64,000 nt of DNA from Phaseolus vulgaris (GCF_000499845.2 NC_023751.2:10827564-10891563), one strand, 5' to 3'. Shown: positions 1 to 13,140, counted from the stretch's first letter. Translations and numbers: made by a program. The notes: a model not told the origin generated them from the letters alone.

Positions 1-46
1 CGAACAGTGTTTCCTGATCATTTTCATTCTATTATTCTCTGCGCAG

Positions 47-3000
47 GCTTAAATTTATCAGGAGTTAATCCGTTGCACGCTCAATATTCAATGGACGGAA
101 ACCATGAAATTGGTGGACGTGATTCACGATTGGAGGGTTTGCCTGGTGCTGATGGCGGCAAACAGCCACGTGTATGGTCATCTCCTGAACATGGATTTAA
201 AACTGAAATAGGCAAGCAGATATTCTGTAATCGATCACTGAATATGAAGAACATCGTTGCTGTGGGATTTGACATGGATTATACTCTGGCACAGTACAAG
301 CCTGAAACTTTTGAATCTCTTGCTTATCAAGGCACAATTAAAAAGCTGGTTTATGATTTGGGATACCCTCTTGAGGTAATTTGTTTTGCTTTTCATGCAT
401 TAACCATGGTATAAGGGTCTTTGCTGATAAAAAAAATCATGATGCAAAGGTTGTTGTGATAGGTATTTTTTTACTTAGTTTACTAACTTCATCCCGGTTG
501 ACTTTTGTTAAAGAGTTTTTTTATTTGCACAATCTTTGCGGGTATGATGACGCTTACATTTTGTTATATTTGGCTAAAAGTCTTTTTATTTTTGCAGTTG
601 CTAAATTGGTCTTTTAACTGGAAGTACATGGTCAGAGGCTTGGTTCTTGACAAAAAAAGAGGCAACATATTGAAGGTATAGACTGGATAAATGTTTTCTC
701 ATCACCAATTCCACCATTTAAATAGTATATTGGCAGCTTGCTTTAACTCTTTTTCTTTTCTATTTTTGTTTGATTGTTGGGTGAATGTATTCAGATGGAT
801 CGGCACAAGTATGTGAAAGTAGCCTATCATGGATTTAGAGAGTTGTCAAAAGAAGATAAAGTTGGAACTTATGGAAATACTTTATTACGTGATTCCTTTG
901 ATGAGCCGGATTATGCTCTAATTGATACTCTCTTTTCACTTGCGGAGGCCTACTTGTTTGCTCAACTAGTTGATTTCAAGGATAGCAATCCTGGCAAGAT
1001 TCAAGAGGGTGTAGAGTGAGTCTTATTATTGCTTGCATAAATTTTATTTTTGAGATTTTTAAATGCTTTTTTTATACCAACAAAATACAAGTACTTGAGC
1101 CAATTTTTGTACATTCAAACATGAGGTAATATCTGATAATTTTTTTTGTAAGGAACTTAGTATGTTATCATTTATGATCGATACTTTACTAGGCTTCTTT
1201 ATGTGTATGGACATACTTAGAAAACAAAATCTCTACATTTGACTTCAGTTGAGTCCTACTGAGGCATAGAAGGTTAAAGTAGCCTGCTGCCAATTGAACA
1301 ATAATCTCACCTTACTGTTACCAAGCAGGCAGGTGAAATAAAGGAGTAGTGCTATAATTGGTATAAGGCTATTAACTTCTCTTTTTTCCCCTACAAATAT
1401 TGGAAATTCATAATTGAGGTTGATCCGTGGTGCAACGATAAAGTTGTATCTTGGTGACCGATTGGCGATAGTGTCAAGCTGCGCCAGAGTAAGTCTCTCC
1501 CATATTTTTGCAAAGCGAGGAGCTTTCTTAAATTTGAGTACTTTTTTTATTGGAAATTTATAATTGGGTTTAACAGAGTAATGGATGAGCATTCTATCTA
1601 TTTGTTTAGAAACCATCAGCCAGCCAGTAAATAGCTACTTGTATACATCATGATACACATCATGATACATATATCATTTATATGTTGTTCTTCCAGTTAT
1701 GCTCGCATGTACAAAGATGTTCGAGCTGCAGTTGATTTGTGTCACCGTGATGGAACATTGAAGCAAATGGTTGCTAAAGAACCAAAAAGGTATGATAACC
1801 AATCAAAGCGAGAAATAGACAAACAATTATTATGCTAGCAATGAGATACTAAACTTTTGCTATACTAACTTTTTCTTTCTGAAGTTGTGTTCTTAAATTC
1901 ATGTACTGCGAATGAATTGTTAATGAAATTATTGACTTTTTCATTTTTCTGTTGAATTTTATCCATCAGGTATATTAATGAAGACTCCTCAATAGTGCCC
2001 ATGCTTGAAATGCTCAGAGACTCTGGTCGTGCAACATTTTTAGTGACAAACAGGTAGTCACGATTTCACCTAGACATTTTTAACAGTTGTCTTATCAGTA
2101 AATACTCAAACTATTCCATGTTTATTAATGATTGATGTAACGATTAATTTATGTTTAAAGGCATTATAGCATTGTTTTTTCTGTAAACTAACGCATGGTG
2201 CCAAGTGGGAAAGTCATGTGCAACGATACCAATTGGTATGCGCTGCAAGTGGAAAAGTGTTTTAAAATATAGTGAATGGATTTGATAGAAAATACTTTAA
2301 AAGGGTTTTTTAAAAAACACTAGTTGGTTTCCTTCTCTATGGAAGTTTTAACTAAGATTTTAAGACGTGATTTGCAGTTTATGGGACTATACAAACATTG
2401 TCATGAATTTCCTCTGTGGATCCAACATGGCAGATGTCAGTAACAATTTTTTCTGGCTTCAATACTTTGATGTTGTAATCACTGGCAGGTCATGTTCTTC
2501 TCCTATAACATGAACTTTGTTATATATATGTTTGGATTTATTATTCTGCATTGACGTGAATTTCTCCCTATATTATAGTCCTTTGATTTGCATACTTCAC
2601 AAATAATGTTTGAAGGAACCAGGGACCTTGCTGATTTTACTCTTGTCTTGGTGCTGTTAATTGAATAGCATTTGGACACTACATGTCTTCCTCCCTTTTG
2701 CTGAAATATATATGAACTGGCTAAATATTCAATTTTAAACCGTGTTTCACTTTTACAACTGTTTTCAATTGGAAAAGTTAACTTTTCGGTGCCTTACAGC
2801 AATCAAATATATTGAAATTTGTAGATTTCCGTGCTAACCTGTTCAAGTCCACTATCCTACAGTGCAAAGCCGGGTTTTTTTCATGAGGAAAATCGTGCCA
2901 ACCTATTTGAGGTTGTGCCCGAGACAGGAATGCTTCTCAATACAGATAATGGCTCTCCTATGCCCCAGGTTAGCACAATCGCACATCATTTTATTCTTTT

Positions 3001-4895
3001 GTCAGATCATGCATAAACCTTTTATATCTTTTTATTCAAAGGTGGGTAATACCTCAGCAAGGTTGTTCACAGAAGCAAAGAATCATGCTTGTCCAGTTTT
3101 CCAGGTATAATCATTATCATACTTAAAATAAAAAATCATTTGTTTGTATGTTTATGTAAACAATTTAAGTTAAAGTTGTTTTTAATACTCCGTCTTTATC
3201 CAATAAATGTTTTGACGATCAGCATTTCAGTATCATGTACTGATTGTAAATATCTGTTGTAGGGAGGCAATGTTGCTCATCTTCACAAACTGCTTTCCAT
3301 TGAATCTAGTTCGCAGGTAATATTTTTTTAACATACACAATTGGTGGTAAGTTGCATCATGGTTTTCAGGTTTAAGTAGTTGATTATTTTTAAGTAGTTG
3401 CTGAGTTATGATTCAGGTACTTGATGATTGTCACTAAACTAAAGCTTCCTGTAAAAAATTGATTGGTTTATATGCAGGTTCTCTACGTTGGGGATCATAT
3501 TTATGGAGATATATTACGAAGCAAAAAGGTTCTTGGTATATCCATCAATCCTTTTAACTATTCTGTTATAAAGATTTTCCATTTTTAATTGATTTAACTG
3601 TAATTTTGGAGATAAATGTGGTTATGATTGTAGGAGGGGAAATAATAATAACTGGTAATGTAATTGAGAAAGTGGACATTGATGTATGTTTGTTTATCTG
3701 TAGATACCCAATGTTTAATCCTCCTTATGATATTCACTTTTATTTGTGGATCTTACTTTAAGCTACTTAAATTTGATTTTGATTTTCATGTGTTCAATGA
3801 GCAGGATGGAGAACAATGCTTGTAGTCCCAGAGCTTAAAAAGGAAGTTAAACTCCTCTGGTCATCTAGGGATACCCGCAAGGTGCTTATGATTATTTTTG
3901 TCTATGATTAATTCTTTTTTTATGTTAATGATTTACTTAAAAAAAAAAAATTAGAGAAAAATATTGGTTTAAGTCTTGTATAAAAGAATTTGTGTGGTGG
4001 ACTTCTGGCAGTTTAAACAAGGATTGCGTTTGCGTACTTCTGTTCTGACATGTCCATTTGCATCTAGGAAGATTTTTACATGAATAGTTTTGTGCAGGAA
4101 CTTCAATTCTTGCGGAGTGAGCGTGACCGCATCGAGGATGAAATACATCATTTGAAGTGGTCTCTCAAGTAAGTATGACTCAGGTATCTCATATAGGTCT
4201 TTCCTTATTGTCGGCTTATTTTCTTAAAGAGTGGTGCACCATTTTTCAGATTCAAGAATCCAGATGCTGATTCCAAGCAGAAGTTATCTTCAGAACTTGA
4301 TACATTGGAGGTTTGAGCCTTATAACCATTCCAATTCCATGAGTGGAACTCTAATTTCACATATTTGATAAGAGGCTATTTCTTTGGCAGCTTGAAAGAG
4401 AGGGAGTGAGATTAAGGCATCAAGAAGCTCAGAGAAAATTACATCAAAGGGTAAGAAGTTCTTTTGGAGTGTTTTTCATTATCTTTAGTTCCATTTCTTT
4501 CTATTACTCTGTCTGGAACAATTCCAATTGCAATACATCCAATTTACGCAGTATACACAATGTTGGTAATTTGCAATAAATCATTGCAGTTTCACGAGCC
4601 ATGGGGTCAGCTTATGAAAACTGGTTATCAGAATTCTCGCTTTGCTCATCAGGTAAAAAATGTGACTTTATTTGGTGGTTTGATTTCTCTTCGTAAGTCA
4701 TGAAAGCAAAATGATCTCATTGTATGAGGATTCTTCTGATGAACTTGCGTGATGCAGGTTGAGAGATTTGCTTGCCTGTATACCAGCCAAGTATCTAACC
4801 TAGGCTTGTTCTCTCCAGACAAGTATTACAGACCTAGTGAAGATTTCATGCAGCATGAATTTGGAATTGTGGCTTACGAGACACCAGACATTTAA
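47..4895 (+). CDS. HAD-superfamily cytosolic purine 5'-nucleotidase (NT5C2/NT5DC type), 5' partial
   Basis: Hydrolyses purine nucleoside monophosphates by family. The window opens in an intron (acceptor GCGCAG at 41-46), so the first coding exon(s) are missing. Exons: 47-375, 598-675, 795-1015, 1697-1789, 1970-2053, 2378-2488, 2863-2968, 3042-3104, 3263-3316, 3478-3535, 3805-3881, 4098-4168, 4250-4310, 4391-4450, 4590-4652, 4758-4895. All phases join, giving 554 complete codons and a TAA stop. The HAD nucleophile motif FDMDYTLAQYKP is in the first visible exon. The fourth exon carries the Y-A-R-M-Y-K-D-V segment, and LYVGDHIYGDILRSKK (acidic HAD motif, GD...D) spans exon 10. The C-terminal third contains a charged, probably coiled-coil stretch (exons 12-14). 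No signal peptide can be judged because the start is absent. The donor after exon 10 is at 3536, not the earlier GT at 3529, because only 3536 keeps the G-W-R-T-M frame. Confidence 0.93.
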
Positions 4896-5952
4896 GTCGA
4901 GTAATTTGGGGTAGTTTGAGTTTGGAAAGCGAATTCTGCTATGCCCCCGTGTTCAATATTCCGGTTCTCATCTCCCTTCTGTTTCATTGATTATAGCTCT
5001 GGTTAGCAATTCAAAGTGCTACATAATATTTAAACGTCTACTGCACGGGGTATAAAGAAGAATAATTCCGCATTCCAGCGTTGTATATTGTTTCGTTGGG
5101 CACTCAACAAAAAGTAATTAGTACCACTACGCAGTTGCAATTTACACATTACACTGATATAGTTCCATCAATTTTTCTGATTTGGCCCTTCTTCCGAGGG
5201 CCTAGAAAAAAAGTTTCATCCATTTTTTTGTGTGCTGATTTTAGTTTCCATCATTTTGTTATGAGTGGAGTTTCATCCTTTAATATACATAAAAATATTT
5301 ATTTAATTTTTTCTAGCTGAGCATTTTTTTATTTGTCTTTATACATAAAATCTATCTTTTGTAGTCCTTATATTGCATTGTATTTTGTGTGTATATTATA
5401 TATATATATATATATATATATGCATATATTTAAAAGAGCTGAAATATTAGATAACTTTTAAATATAAAGATAAAAGCAAAGTTTTCTTTTTTAAGTATGG
5501 AGATTAAATTTTGGCATTATAGCTTTTTTTTTGGTTTTTTCAATTTTGCCCCCCTCTTTGTAGAGGACTCAATTTGGCTCTCTTTTATTTTAAAATAACT
5601 CAATAAACTTCCTTCCATTAACATCGTTAGGTTACCTAATGAAAAATAACAATGTGACACTGATGGGGCTATACTTTCTAAGGTGGATATCGCCATTTAC
5701 ATTATATTAAGTGAGAGTAACTTTTGTATTCATATATGGTAAGATGTTTAAACATAAACCTAGAATCAACTTATATCTTGTATTTATCTTCAATTAGTTT
5801 ATATTTTAACATGGGATGATAGAAAAAAAATCTCCAGGATGGATATATAAGAGTAAAATCTGCGAAATAAATTCATTGGTGTTATTAGTCCAATGGACCC
5901 ACTTCAATAGGTATAAGTGTGACGGACCCACTACAAGTGTGTAACCTATGAC
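4896..5952. other. Intergenic, AT-rich, TA microsatellite
   Basis: 3' flank of the nucleotidase gene. It holds a (TA)n run at about 5397-5420 and otherwise low-complexity AT-rich DNA. No gene is supported. Confidence 0.6.
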
Positions 5953-6392
5953 TGTTTCTTCCTGCACCTCCATATCTTATTTTCTCACCTCCATAAATTT
6001 TCGTATTTCCAAAAATGTCCCTCTATAATATTTTGGATTGCGTAATCTGGAAGTCTTTTTTCAAATTTGTAATTAGCTTTCAGATTACATAATCCATAAG
6101 CCTTTTTTTAGATGCATGATTACTTTCCAGATTACATAATCTGGAAGTCTTTTTTAGCAGATTACATAATCCATAAGCCTTTTTTTAGATGCATGATTAC
6201 TTTCCAGATTACATAATCTGGAAGCCTTTTTTAGCTTATGGATTATGTAATCCATAAGTCTTTTTTCAAATGCGTTACCGGATTTTATAATCCAGAAGCT
6301 ATTCCATATGGGTGGCACGAGAAGGATAAAAATGTATTTTCATGTTTTATATGGAGGTGGCAGAAGAAGATATGGAGATGCAGGAAGAAACA
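5953..6392. mobile_element. Terminal-inverted-repeat element with palindromic subunit array, copy 1
   Basis: The left end TGTTTCTTCCTGCACCTCC (5953 on) is repeated inverted at 6367-6392 with one mismatch. Imperfect flanking duplications (GTAACCTATG at 5941, GTGACCTATT near 6396) suggest a 9-10 bp target duplication like that of Mutator elements. The interior is made of repeated units built around ATTACATAATC(T/C)GGAAG separated by T-runs. The units are direct in the left part and inverted toward the right. No coding capacity is seen, so it is non-autonomous. Confidence 0.7.
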
Positions 6393-6425
6393 ATTGTGAC
6401 CTATTAGTACAAAAGAGAGTGAGCA

Positions 6426-6982
6426 CTACTTCTTCCTACACCTCCATAGCTTCTTGTGCCACCCCATACTACGTCTAAAAATACATTTTTATCCTTTTTG
6501 TGTCATCTCCATACATAATTTGGAAGATGTTTTCGGATCTGGAAGTGTTATTTAGATTTATAAAATCCATAAGTCTTTTGTGGATTTGAGAGAAACCTAT
6601 GAATTAGGTAATCTGGATATATTCTGAATTACATAATCCGGAAGCTAATCTCATATCTAGAAAAGACTTATGGATTATGTAATTTGGAAACTAATCACGC
6701 ATTTGAAAAAAGATTTTCAGATTACATAATCCAGAAGTTAATCTCATATCTAAAAAACTTTCAAGATAATGTAATCTGGAAGTTAATCTCATATCCAGAA
6801 AAGACTTTTGAATTATGTAATCCAGAAACTAATCACAAAAGACTTTCGGATTACCTAATCCATAAGCTAATTATGAATCTAGAAAAAGGTTTCTGCATTA
6901 TGTAATCCATAAAGAAGGGTATTTTTGAAATACAAAAATTTATGGAAATGACACAATAACGTATGGAGGTGCAGGAAGAAGC
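6426..6982. mobile_element. Terminal-inverted-repeat element with palindromic subunit array, copy 2
   Basis: Same family as the neighbouring element at 5953. The left end (6426-6448, TTCTTCCTACACCTCCAT core) is inverted at 6963-6982 (ATGGAGGTGCAGGAAGAAGC). The interior 6530-6910 holds about ten diverged units with the GGATTATGTAATC core. No ORF of note is present. Confidence 0.65.
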
Positions 6983-7030
6983 AATCAATAGTGACTTGAA
7001 AGGATATTTCTCACACACTCATAAATGAAT

Positions 7031-7420
7031 TTCTTCCTGCACCTCATGTTTTCTTCCTCAACCTCACACTTTCAAAAATAATAAAAATTATTATTTTGGA
7101 TTTTACAATTTGAAATACAAATTTGTAATTTAGACTGTGATAGAATACAAAATTTATATTACAAATTATACTATCTAAATTACAAAATTTACATAATCAA
7201 ATGTGAAATTCAAAATATAAAATTTATATTTTGAACTATATAATCTAAAATAAAATTCTAAGATTATAATAAAAAAATCATAAATTGTCGCTTTCGAAAA
7301 TCTAAAAAATCTTCAGATTTTCTAAAATTATAAAAAATATTCAACGAAAGATATAAAAAAATAATTTGAATATTTTCCTAATCATGAGATACATGAAGAA
7401 ATGTATGGAGTTTCCTCCGT
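7031..7420. repeat. Possible third, decayed copy of the same element
   Basis: TTCTTCCTGCACCTCATG at 7031 resembles the left ends of the two preceding elements. A poor inverted match lies near 7395-7415 (CATGAAGAAATGTATGGAG). The interior is AT-rich with only vague palindromic units. Confidence 0.35.
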
Positions 7421-7744
7421 AAATAAGACTTTCTAAATTTTCTCTTTCCATATTTAGGCCCAAAAGAGACTATAAAATTGAAGGCTTATAAGATGAAATG
7501 AAGAATCAACTTCAATCCAAAGGTTTATGAGTCTTTTTTATTTGTATATTATTCATCTTAATTATTTTTACTCGCCTTTCAAGTCACTTTGAATTTCTAA
7601 CATCACCAACATCTATGATCTCTCTCAAGAAAGACTTAATTAAAAAATCATAGGTTAAAAAAATGTTCCAATTTCAGTACTAAAATGGTGATAAATCATA
7701 GTTAATGTTCCAATTTTATTACTTAATTTTTGTTTTGTTTATAA

Positions 7745-8170
7745 TATCGGTTGTACTGGGATGACCGACGATCCGGTCAACCCAGACGACCAGACCCCAA
7801 CCTAAGCTACGAGGTCGACCACGTGGCACATGTGGCTGATCGACATAAGATGCTTAAGTCAAATGTTGACTCGATTAGCAAAGACTAATCCATGGTTAGG
7901 GGATGATCTAATCCAACCCTAGTCGCTAATCAACTCCCTAATCCGGCCCAACAACAAGGGCCTATCAAGGTAATATAAATATCACACATTTCGAGGAAAA
8001 AGGTACGTTACTGACTTGAGCGTTGGAATGCCATCTGCAGGTACCCCACCCGTCTAAGGAGTCATTCGGCGAGGAAGCTTGGAGAAGGAGTGTTAAACAC
8101 GTGAAGACCAACCAAGTAGCATCCGAAGTCAATAGTTCTCCGAGTCCCCAAACCCGTTCGAGAACACCTG
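7745..8170 (+). mobile_element. LTR-retrotransposon remnant (Ty3/Gypsy-like solo LTR)
   Basis: A locally GC-richer block. A TATA-like AATATAAATATCACAC precedes GGTACGTTACTGACTTGAGCG (8003 on) and a GCAGGTACCCCACCC block. This order matches the R/U5 part of legume Tat/Ogre-type LTRs as remembered. The ACTGACTTGAGCGT signature recurs at about 57766 and, reverse-complemented and diverged, at 9331. No gag-pol is nearby. Confidence 0.55.
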
Positions 8171-9239
8171 TTATCCTATATTTCTCAAAGTGAACAACGG
8201 ATACACTCTTGTGTAGTTGAGAATATGCTGAGGGAGCAAAAGGGTTCTGTATACGTCAAAGATTTGAGTAAGAAGGCTGATATCAAAACTTTCAAAGCAT
8301 TTTTGCATTATGTTGAACAATGGGAAAAGTAGAGAATTATGAAATAACTCTATTTCGTTATTACTCTTTACCATCTTATAAAGTCTTTTAAATCGTAAAT
8401 ACAAAAACAATTACTTTCTTACATTTTATGCTTTCCAAGTACTTATGTCCGCGAAATCATATTTACTTGATTTTAAATAAATGAATTTATGATTTTTAAA
8501 AATTGATGTGAAGCTTTTTTGATCTAATGAATGGGCGAATTCACGCAGACGTAGTGGTGACATGTTACAACAGAGGAAGTTAATAAAAGTATGATATTTG
8601 ATGGCAAGAGTTGTCATTTGAAGGGAATATATAACAAAAAAAGACATGGAACAATAAAATAGGTGGTAGAATAATAGAACTCATCTCATCTCATATAACT
8701 GAATCTTTTATCTACAAATCTCATACCAGAATACAACAGGCTGGCAGAATTTGACCCCATGAATGTGTGTAAGCTAATACCTTATACCTTATGTCATTTT
8801 AACTTACAAAAAGGTGCTTAGATCCGTCTTTGCGGAAATAAGAAAACAAAAACTTAGTTAATTAAGAAAACTATTTAAGCTCCAAGGCATATTCTATCAC
8901 AATTAACCAATAACCTTCCCACTACCATCACAATTCTCTATGGGTATAAAGATACGCTTTTCTGCTTATTTTCCTTTTGTCGGACATTATTCAATTTGGT
9001 TGTTCCTCCCGTTTTCCCTTCATTTACATCTCGAATAAAACCAATTTCATCAATGATTTGATTTATTGATTTATATACTGTTTTCGAATTGGGTTTGGGG
9101 TCTAGAGAATTACTGAGAAGATTCTTCTACCAATTATTCTTCTCGAATGGGTGTTGGATTTAAAAAATTATTGAGAGAATTCTTCTTCTACTTCTATTAG
9201 TCGGTTGGTCGTATTGTAGTTTAACTTTCCTCCTTTCTA
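8171..9239. other. Intergenic, nothing recognised
   Basis: Short minus-strand open frames here (8171-8410 and 8426-8647) have no recognisable domain and AT-driven composition. They are not supported as genes. Confidence 0.5.
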
Positions 9240-9660
9240 GCTCCTTCATTCCCTCTACTCGTCGCACCTCTTGATCTTCTCGTAACACAGACTCGGATGG
9301 TATCTGTAGAAGTCACTCCGACACTCAAGTCAGTAAAAGTGTTCGGCGCTTGGTTGTCAGAGCACTGTATATGATGACGTACATGAATATTGGAATATGT
9401 GTTATTTATATTATCTTTAGTAGACTTTCCTTATTGGATCAGATTAGGCAGTTGGACCGCGTTTAAGGATGCATTACCTAGTTCTTAATTGCGGATTAGT
9501 TTTACTGACTCTGTTTAAGCGTAACTGGGTCTGAAGTATCGGTTGACCCATTGAGGTGAACCACGATATAGGTCGGCCCATAAACGGAGGTCGATACATG
9601 TAATCAGACGTACGTCTTCATGGGTACATATACAAATGATCATTCTACATGTCACAAAAT
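9240..9660 (-). mobile_element. LTR remnant, inverted relative to the 7745 copy
   Basis: Read on the minus strand it shows AATATAAATAACACATATTCC followed by TTTTACTGACTTGAGTGTCGG. This is the same order of TATA-like box and R/U5 signature as at 7745-8170. An upstream GGGTCAACCGAT segment also parallels CCGGTCAACCCAGACG of the other copy. It has no coding part. Confidence 0.5.
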
Positions 9661-10884
9661 TGGAATTGCTTTTTTGGGGCTACTTTTTATTTTAATTCTC
9701 TACAAGTAAAGTTTATTCAAATTTAAATCAATTCTATTTACTTTACGTTTCGGACGTTGAATTTTCTCATTTTGTTACTTAATCTACTCGCTTCCATTAT
9801 CTTAGTTCTCAAGTCTGAACCCCGTGATATGAAACAGGTGTGTGTTGTATTTTCCTTGCAAAGTTAACCAAATCAAATTAAATCCAGCTTGGTGCAAACG
9901 TTAATATATCAAACACAGGATATATGAGAGAGTTAATGGGTGAGTGTGGAATTTTTCTTTGGTGTTTTTCACTTTATGGCTTCTCTTGTCGATCAATAAT
10001 TTATTCCTACAAAAACATTGTGACTGAGAAAGGAATTGATAGAAAGTTGTTTGAATGCGGGTGTAACATCTAGAATAAGACGACCAAGGGTATATTATCC
10101 AGAATATATATAGACATGTTCAAGTTGTGAAGAAGGGACCTCACGAAAAAAACACAGAACTAGTTGTAAAAAAGAACAATTGAATGCCCCAGTGATTTGG
10201 TCATGGTGGAAATAAACATGCATGGGTTGATAAGGATTCTGGGTTTATTCACCCAGGATATATCCTCTTCTTCTTCCTCCTCCTCCTACCACTCCAATTT
10301 CAAGGGTCTGTTTCAACAAATCATCACTGCTGCAAAAAGCCATATTCAAATGTCAAGCATGTGAATTCAAGATAGCTGACAACACTCTCTTCCATGATTA
10401 CATTATTTTCAAGATACCTCTCTCTATCAAATTCACCATATACCCCCCATTCTAGTTCTATCCAATCACTTTTAATTCTTTTTAATGTTAAGATTAATTT
10501 CAAAACTTAAACGCCATGAGTTTGTTGTAAATCGTTCATATAATTGATTTTGGATTGTACAAGTTTCTTCCTAACAATTTTCAGATGAGAAAAATATGCT
10601 TTTTTCTTCTAAACATTAAAATTATCAGTAAATTTTTAAAAAAATTATAGCAAAGATTTATACATGAACCAATCGTAAAGAAGTTAATTAATTTTTCAAG
10701 AAGTAATCATCCGTAAGTTATGAGCTTTTGTCTCTAATAAAGAACAACGAAAATGTTTATTTAATAATTACGTTCCACCTACAACTCAATAAATATTAAT
10801 ATTTTAATTATTTATAAAAATTTATAATTTTATTAACTTTGAAAAAAATTCTAACTTTTTATGTGTTGTGTGGGTATTTTCATT
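9661..10884. other. Intergenic, nothing recognised
   Basis: AT-rich sequence with a short pyrimidine run (CTTCTTCTTCCTCCTCCTCC near 10265). No gene, RNA or clear repeat boundary was found. Confidence 0.5.
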
Positions 10885-11365
10885 AAGGTTGTGTTTGGAT
10901 TGAGGAGAAGATTTGAGAGAGTGAATTTGAAGTGATTTGAGAGGAAAATGTAAAGAAAGTGAGGTTGTTTGGATTAGGGTATATTAGAGTGGATTTGTGA
11001 AGAAAGTTTATTGAAGTTTGTGAGGATATGATGCTTGTTTTATTTTTTTTAAATGTGTAAAATAGAAATTTACAAATTTACTCTTTCCTTAAAAAATATT
11101 TAAATAATAAAATATGAGAATTTTTTTTAATAAATTTTAGTTAATTAAAATTTTATAAATATATATAAAAATATTTTCCATAAAATCAAATCAAATGAAA
11201 ATTTTATAAATATATATAAAAATATTTCATAATACTGTTATTATATAAATTATCTTTTATTATAACTAATTATATTTATTATTACTATAATTAATTATTA
11301 TTATTATTAATATTATTAAATAAATTTATAACATCAAGGATAATATGGGTAATTAACCCTATCTA
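10885..11365. repeat. Dispersed repeat, left part (related to 14573-15179)
   Basis: GTGTTTGGATTGAGGAGAAG and the following GA-rich block (TTGTTTGGATTAGGGTATATTAGAGTGGAT) are closely matched by 14573-14720. The matching right end (AATCCAAAC) is not found here, so this copy looks truncated. The tail TATGTGGCTTTCTTC (about 11363) is shared with 15018. Confidence 0.5.
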
Positions 11366-12680
11366 TGTGGCTTTCTTCGTATATCTTTGGGCACAAGTGA
11401 AGATAGAAAAATTCTATTTTTGTGTCTTTCTTCGCTCACAAATGTCCGGTAATCAATATAAATAAACGAGAATAATTCATGTCTTTCTTTCTTTGTGTAA
11501 AGTGAATAGACAAAAACAAACAAATTATAAGGGTTTTTTGTTTTCTTTTTGTTACGTATATTAATATTTATTGTGGTTGTAGAGTGGAATATGGTTGTCA
11601 AAATAGTAGGACTCAATAAAGAAATAGTGGAAAAAAATGTCAAATTATAATGTTTCGTGTAAAAAATAATAGTGTTGATAAATTGACAAAATAGAACAAT
11701 TTTGAAAGAAAGATGTTAATTTGAGAACTGCACAGTAAAATATACTCCTCTACAATTTAAAAATGTTTCATCTTTTTTATTTTGGATTCACATTTCAACA
11801 AAAAAATTATTTCTTCCTACAGAGTGTTCCAAAGTTGTGACACATCACAGTTGTAAATTGATATCTTTAACAAAATAAGAGTATTTTATGACTAGTGATA
11901 GGTTACCAATCACTCAATTTTAAATATACAATTAAATTACAACCACTTTTATTATTATTTTATTTATATTTAAAGGAGTTGTATAATAAAAGGGTGATGT
12001 GAAAATACTTTTTTTTTCCCTTTGTATGGTCTCTTCTTGTCTGCTTACATGAATTGAAAGCAGTGTATTCTCAGTTTTGACAGAGCAAGTAGAGGGTGGA
12101 ATAATGCACACTTTGTTTTAGCACAAGAGATAGAAGGTAATATGTACCATGGAAACCTTTAGATTCTAGTTGACAATTAATTATCTTGGCGTTAATTATG
12201 TCTGTAAAATACTATTAGCAGCAGATAACAGGCGAAACTAATGTAGTTTAGTTAGTGAGTTTGACTAAACATTGATATTTGTTTTTTGGTGTCGCAGAAT
12301 TAGATCCATTGTCTACGTAGAAGACCTTTGACTAAACCTTTGAAAGCATCTAGATTTTGGAATGTAAGCATGGATACCAATCTGTGGTTGGTTAGAAATG
12401 AATGCAGTGGCCCCCAATGCCAACTTGAATGGGTAGTGGAGTGATCATAAAGCTTCTGAAACAGAAAGGGAAGCTCTTCAGAGATAAATTCGGGTGAGGG
12501 TTATGCGTGGATGATAAGGATTCTTAATGTATCAGCATCACCTCATCCCTTCCTATGGATCAAATAAAGTGGTACACATCTATTCTATTTTCTATATTTT
12601 TAACAACCTATGTCAATCATCATATATACCATTTCAATAAACAACATCCTTAAATTAATCTTCAAACAAACAAAACAAGA
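11366..12680. other. Intergenic, nothing recognised
   Basis: AT-rich. The 94-codon minus-strand open frame at 11359-11643 has low-complexity composition and no domain, so it is not called as a gene. Confidence 0.45.
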
Positions 12681-13140
12681 CTGACTATTATAGTTATAAA
12701 TAGATGACTCTCATAAGGAAATAATAATTATCAAATTATATGTTATTATTGTATGTAATATTTGACTATTGTACTCAATTATATGCAATTAATTTAATAA
12801 TTATAGAATCTCATGACCTAATTAGATTGTAATTTGGGGAGAGAAAATTCCTATATATTTCCTATACATTAAGTGATGTAATATACACATAAGAGAATAA
12901 GAAACATCTCTTCTTCTTACCATTTTTTATCATTTTCTTATATGGTATCAGAGTCATTTCGAGCCTATCATAGCGAGTATTTGTTGGGTTTATTAGGCCA
13001 CCCGTCATCGGGCCGTTGGACCACCTATAACATATATCTCCACGCACGAGTTAGTAGCCTCGGCGTGAGGGGTGTGTTGAAAATCCCACATTGAGCCGGT
13101 TTTATGAGGTTGAGTTAGGCTTAAAGCGCACTTCTTAACA
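12681..13140 (+). mobile_element. TRIM/copia-like retroelement remnant with tRNA-Met primer site
   Basis: The primer-binding site TGGTATCAGAG is at 12943-12953, complementary to the 3' end of initiator tRNA-Met as in many plant LTR elements. It is followed by internal sequence shared with 15790-15917. A short 3' LTR at 13075-13140 begins TGTTGAAAATCCCACATTG and ends TTAACA. The sequence 5' of the primer site (ATATATTTCCTATACATTAAG...) resembles the end of a copia-type LTR and does not match the 3' LTR. No ORFs. Confidence 0.6.

Noticed and set aside
5397..5420. TA repeats here and at 19118, 22963, 54578 and 60052 as possible functional elements
   Set aside because: Ordinary microsatellites, apart from the one at 54578 that overlaps a promoter.
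6408..6430. AAGAGAGTGAGCAC resembles miR156 (17 of 20 bases)
   Set aside because: No complementary star strand or hairpin arm is found nearby, and it sits at the border of a transposable element; likely chance.
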